The notes below the pieces were generated by a model. It was not told the DNA's origin, searched no databases, and saw only the letters and a program-made list of their open reading frames with translations. A DNA stretch of 7,945 bases. Origin: Bacteroidaceae bacterium (GTDB taxonomy: Bacteria > Bacteroidota > Bacteroidia > Bacteroidales > CHK158-818). The position numbers and the translations under genes were made by a program. This document shows, piece by piece, positions 7,820 to 7,945 of this stretch (position 1 is its first letter; each line of letters begins with the position of its first letter). The DNA lies in assembly GCA_017467745.1 (NCBI GenBank), contig JAFUKV010000028.1, positions 1-7,945 on the forward strand, given 5' to 3'.

Positions 7820-7945
7820 CACTTAATAATCATTATAACATCATCTTCCGCAACAGGGTCGCCCGAGTTTAAACAAATAGCGGCAACCGTTCCGTCCGCT
7901 TCGGCACGCACAGCATTGTAAGTCTTCATTGCCTCGACATAACAC
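7819..7945 (-). CDS. Biotin carboxyl carrier protein/subunit, C-terminal end (5' end outside window)
   Basis: Only the last 41 residues are visible, read leftward from the right edge to the TGA at 7821-7819. They form the second half of a biotinyl/lipoyl-attachment domain: VEAMKTYN with the biotinyl lysine encoded at 7926-7924, then AEADGTVAAICLNSGDPVAEDDVIMIIK, the typical hammerhead with the conserved Gly-Thr-Val and Gly-x-Pro-Val turns. The carrier accepts CO2 from the carboxyltransferase subunit and delivers it to the membrane beta subunit. The stop codon shares one base with the ATG of that beta subunit (TGATG), so the two are almost certainly one operon and one complex. The residue after the biotinyl lysine is Thr rather than the common Met. 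Whether this is a free small carrier or the C-terminus of a larger alpha subunit cannot be told from this fragment; a separate small protein is the usual arrangement I recall in Bacteroidales. Confidence 0.9.
   Translation of the reverse strand, partial: CYVEAMKTYNAVRAEADGTVAAICLNSGDPVAEDDVIMIIK

Overview
The window reads as ordinary chromosomal DNA from a member of the Bacteroidota, most likely the order Bacteroidales. This rests on the character of the formate-tetrahydrofolate ligase and the S9 peptidase (closest in my memory to Bacteroides/Porphyromonas proteins), on the absence of convincing Shine-Dalgarno sequences before most starts, and on a separate biotin-carrier gene feeding a sodium-pump decarboxylase beta subunit. 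The genus cannot be fixed by eye. Base composition looks even throughout, and I see no insertion sequence, phage gene, tRNA, rRNA, CRISPR array or other sign of recent transfer.

Plus strand, 1-6504: four genes follow one another with gaps of only 12, 6 and 6 bases. They are the 3' part of uvrB (nucleotide excision repair), fhs (formate-tetrahydrofolate ligase, one-carbon metabolism), a YgiQ-type radical SAM protein of unsettled function, and a probable lipoprotein serine peptidase of family S9 resembling dipeptidyl peptidase 5. The spacing suggests a single transcription unit, although the functions share no obvious pathway.

6505-6560: a perfect 56-bp palindrome with a GC-rich core and A/T-tract flanks lies between the two convergent units and is very likely a bidirectional terminator.

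Minus strand, 7945-6569: the 3' end of a biotin-carrier protein gene (biotinyl lysine in an EAMK motif) overlaps the start of the gene for the membrane beta subunit of a Na+-translocating decarboxylase. Together they are two parts of a biotin-dependent decarboxylase sodium pump; the carboxyltransferase (alpha) and small membrane (gamma) subunits would be expected beyond the right edge. A strong stem-loop is embedded near the 5' end of the beta-subunit coding region.

As a physiological picture (inference), the peptidase would supply dipeptides for amino-acid fermentation, and the decarboxylase would conserve the energy of decarboxylation as a sodium gradient. That fits an anaerobic Bacteroidales lifestyle. 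I did not find a previously undescribed system here. The points most worth a second look are the 56-bp palindrome, the hairpin inside the beta-subunit gene and the poorly understood YgiQ protein.
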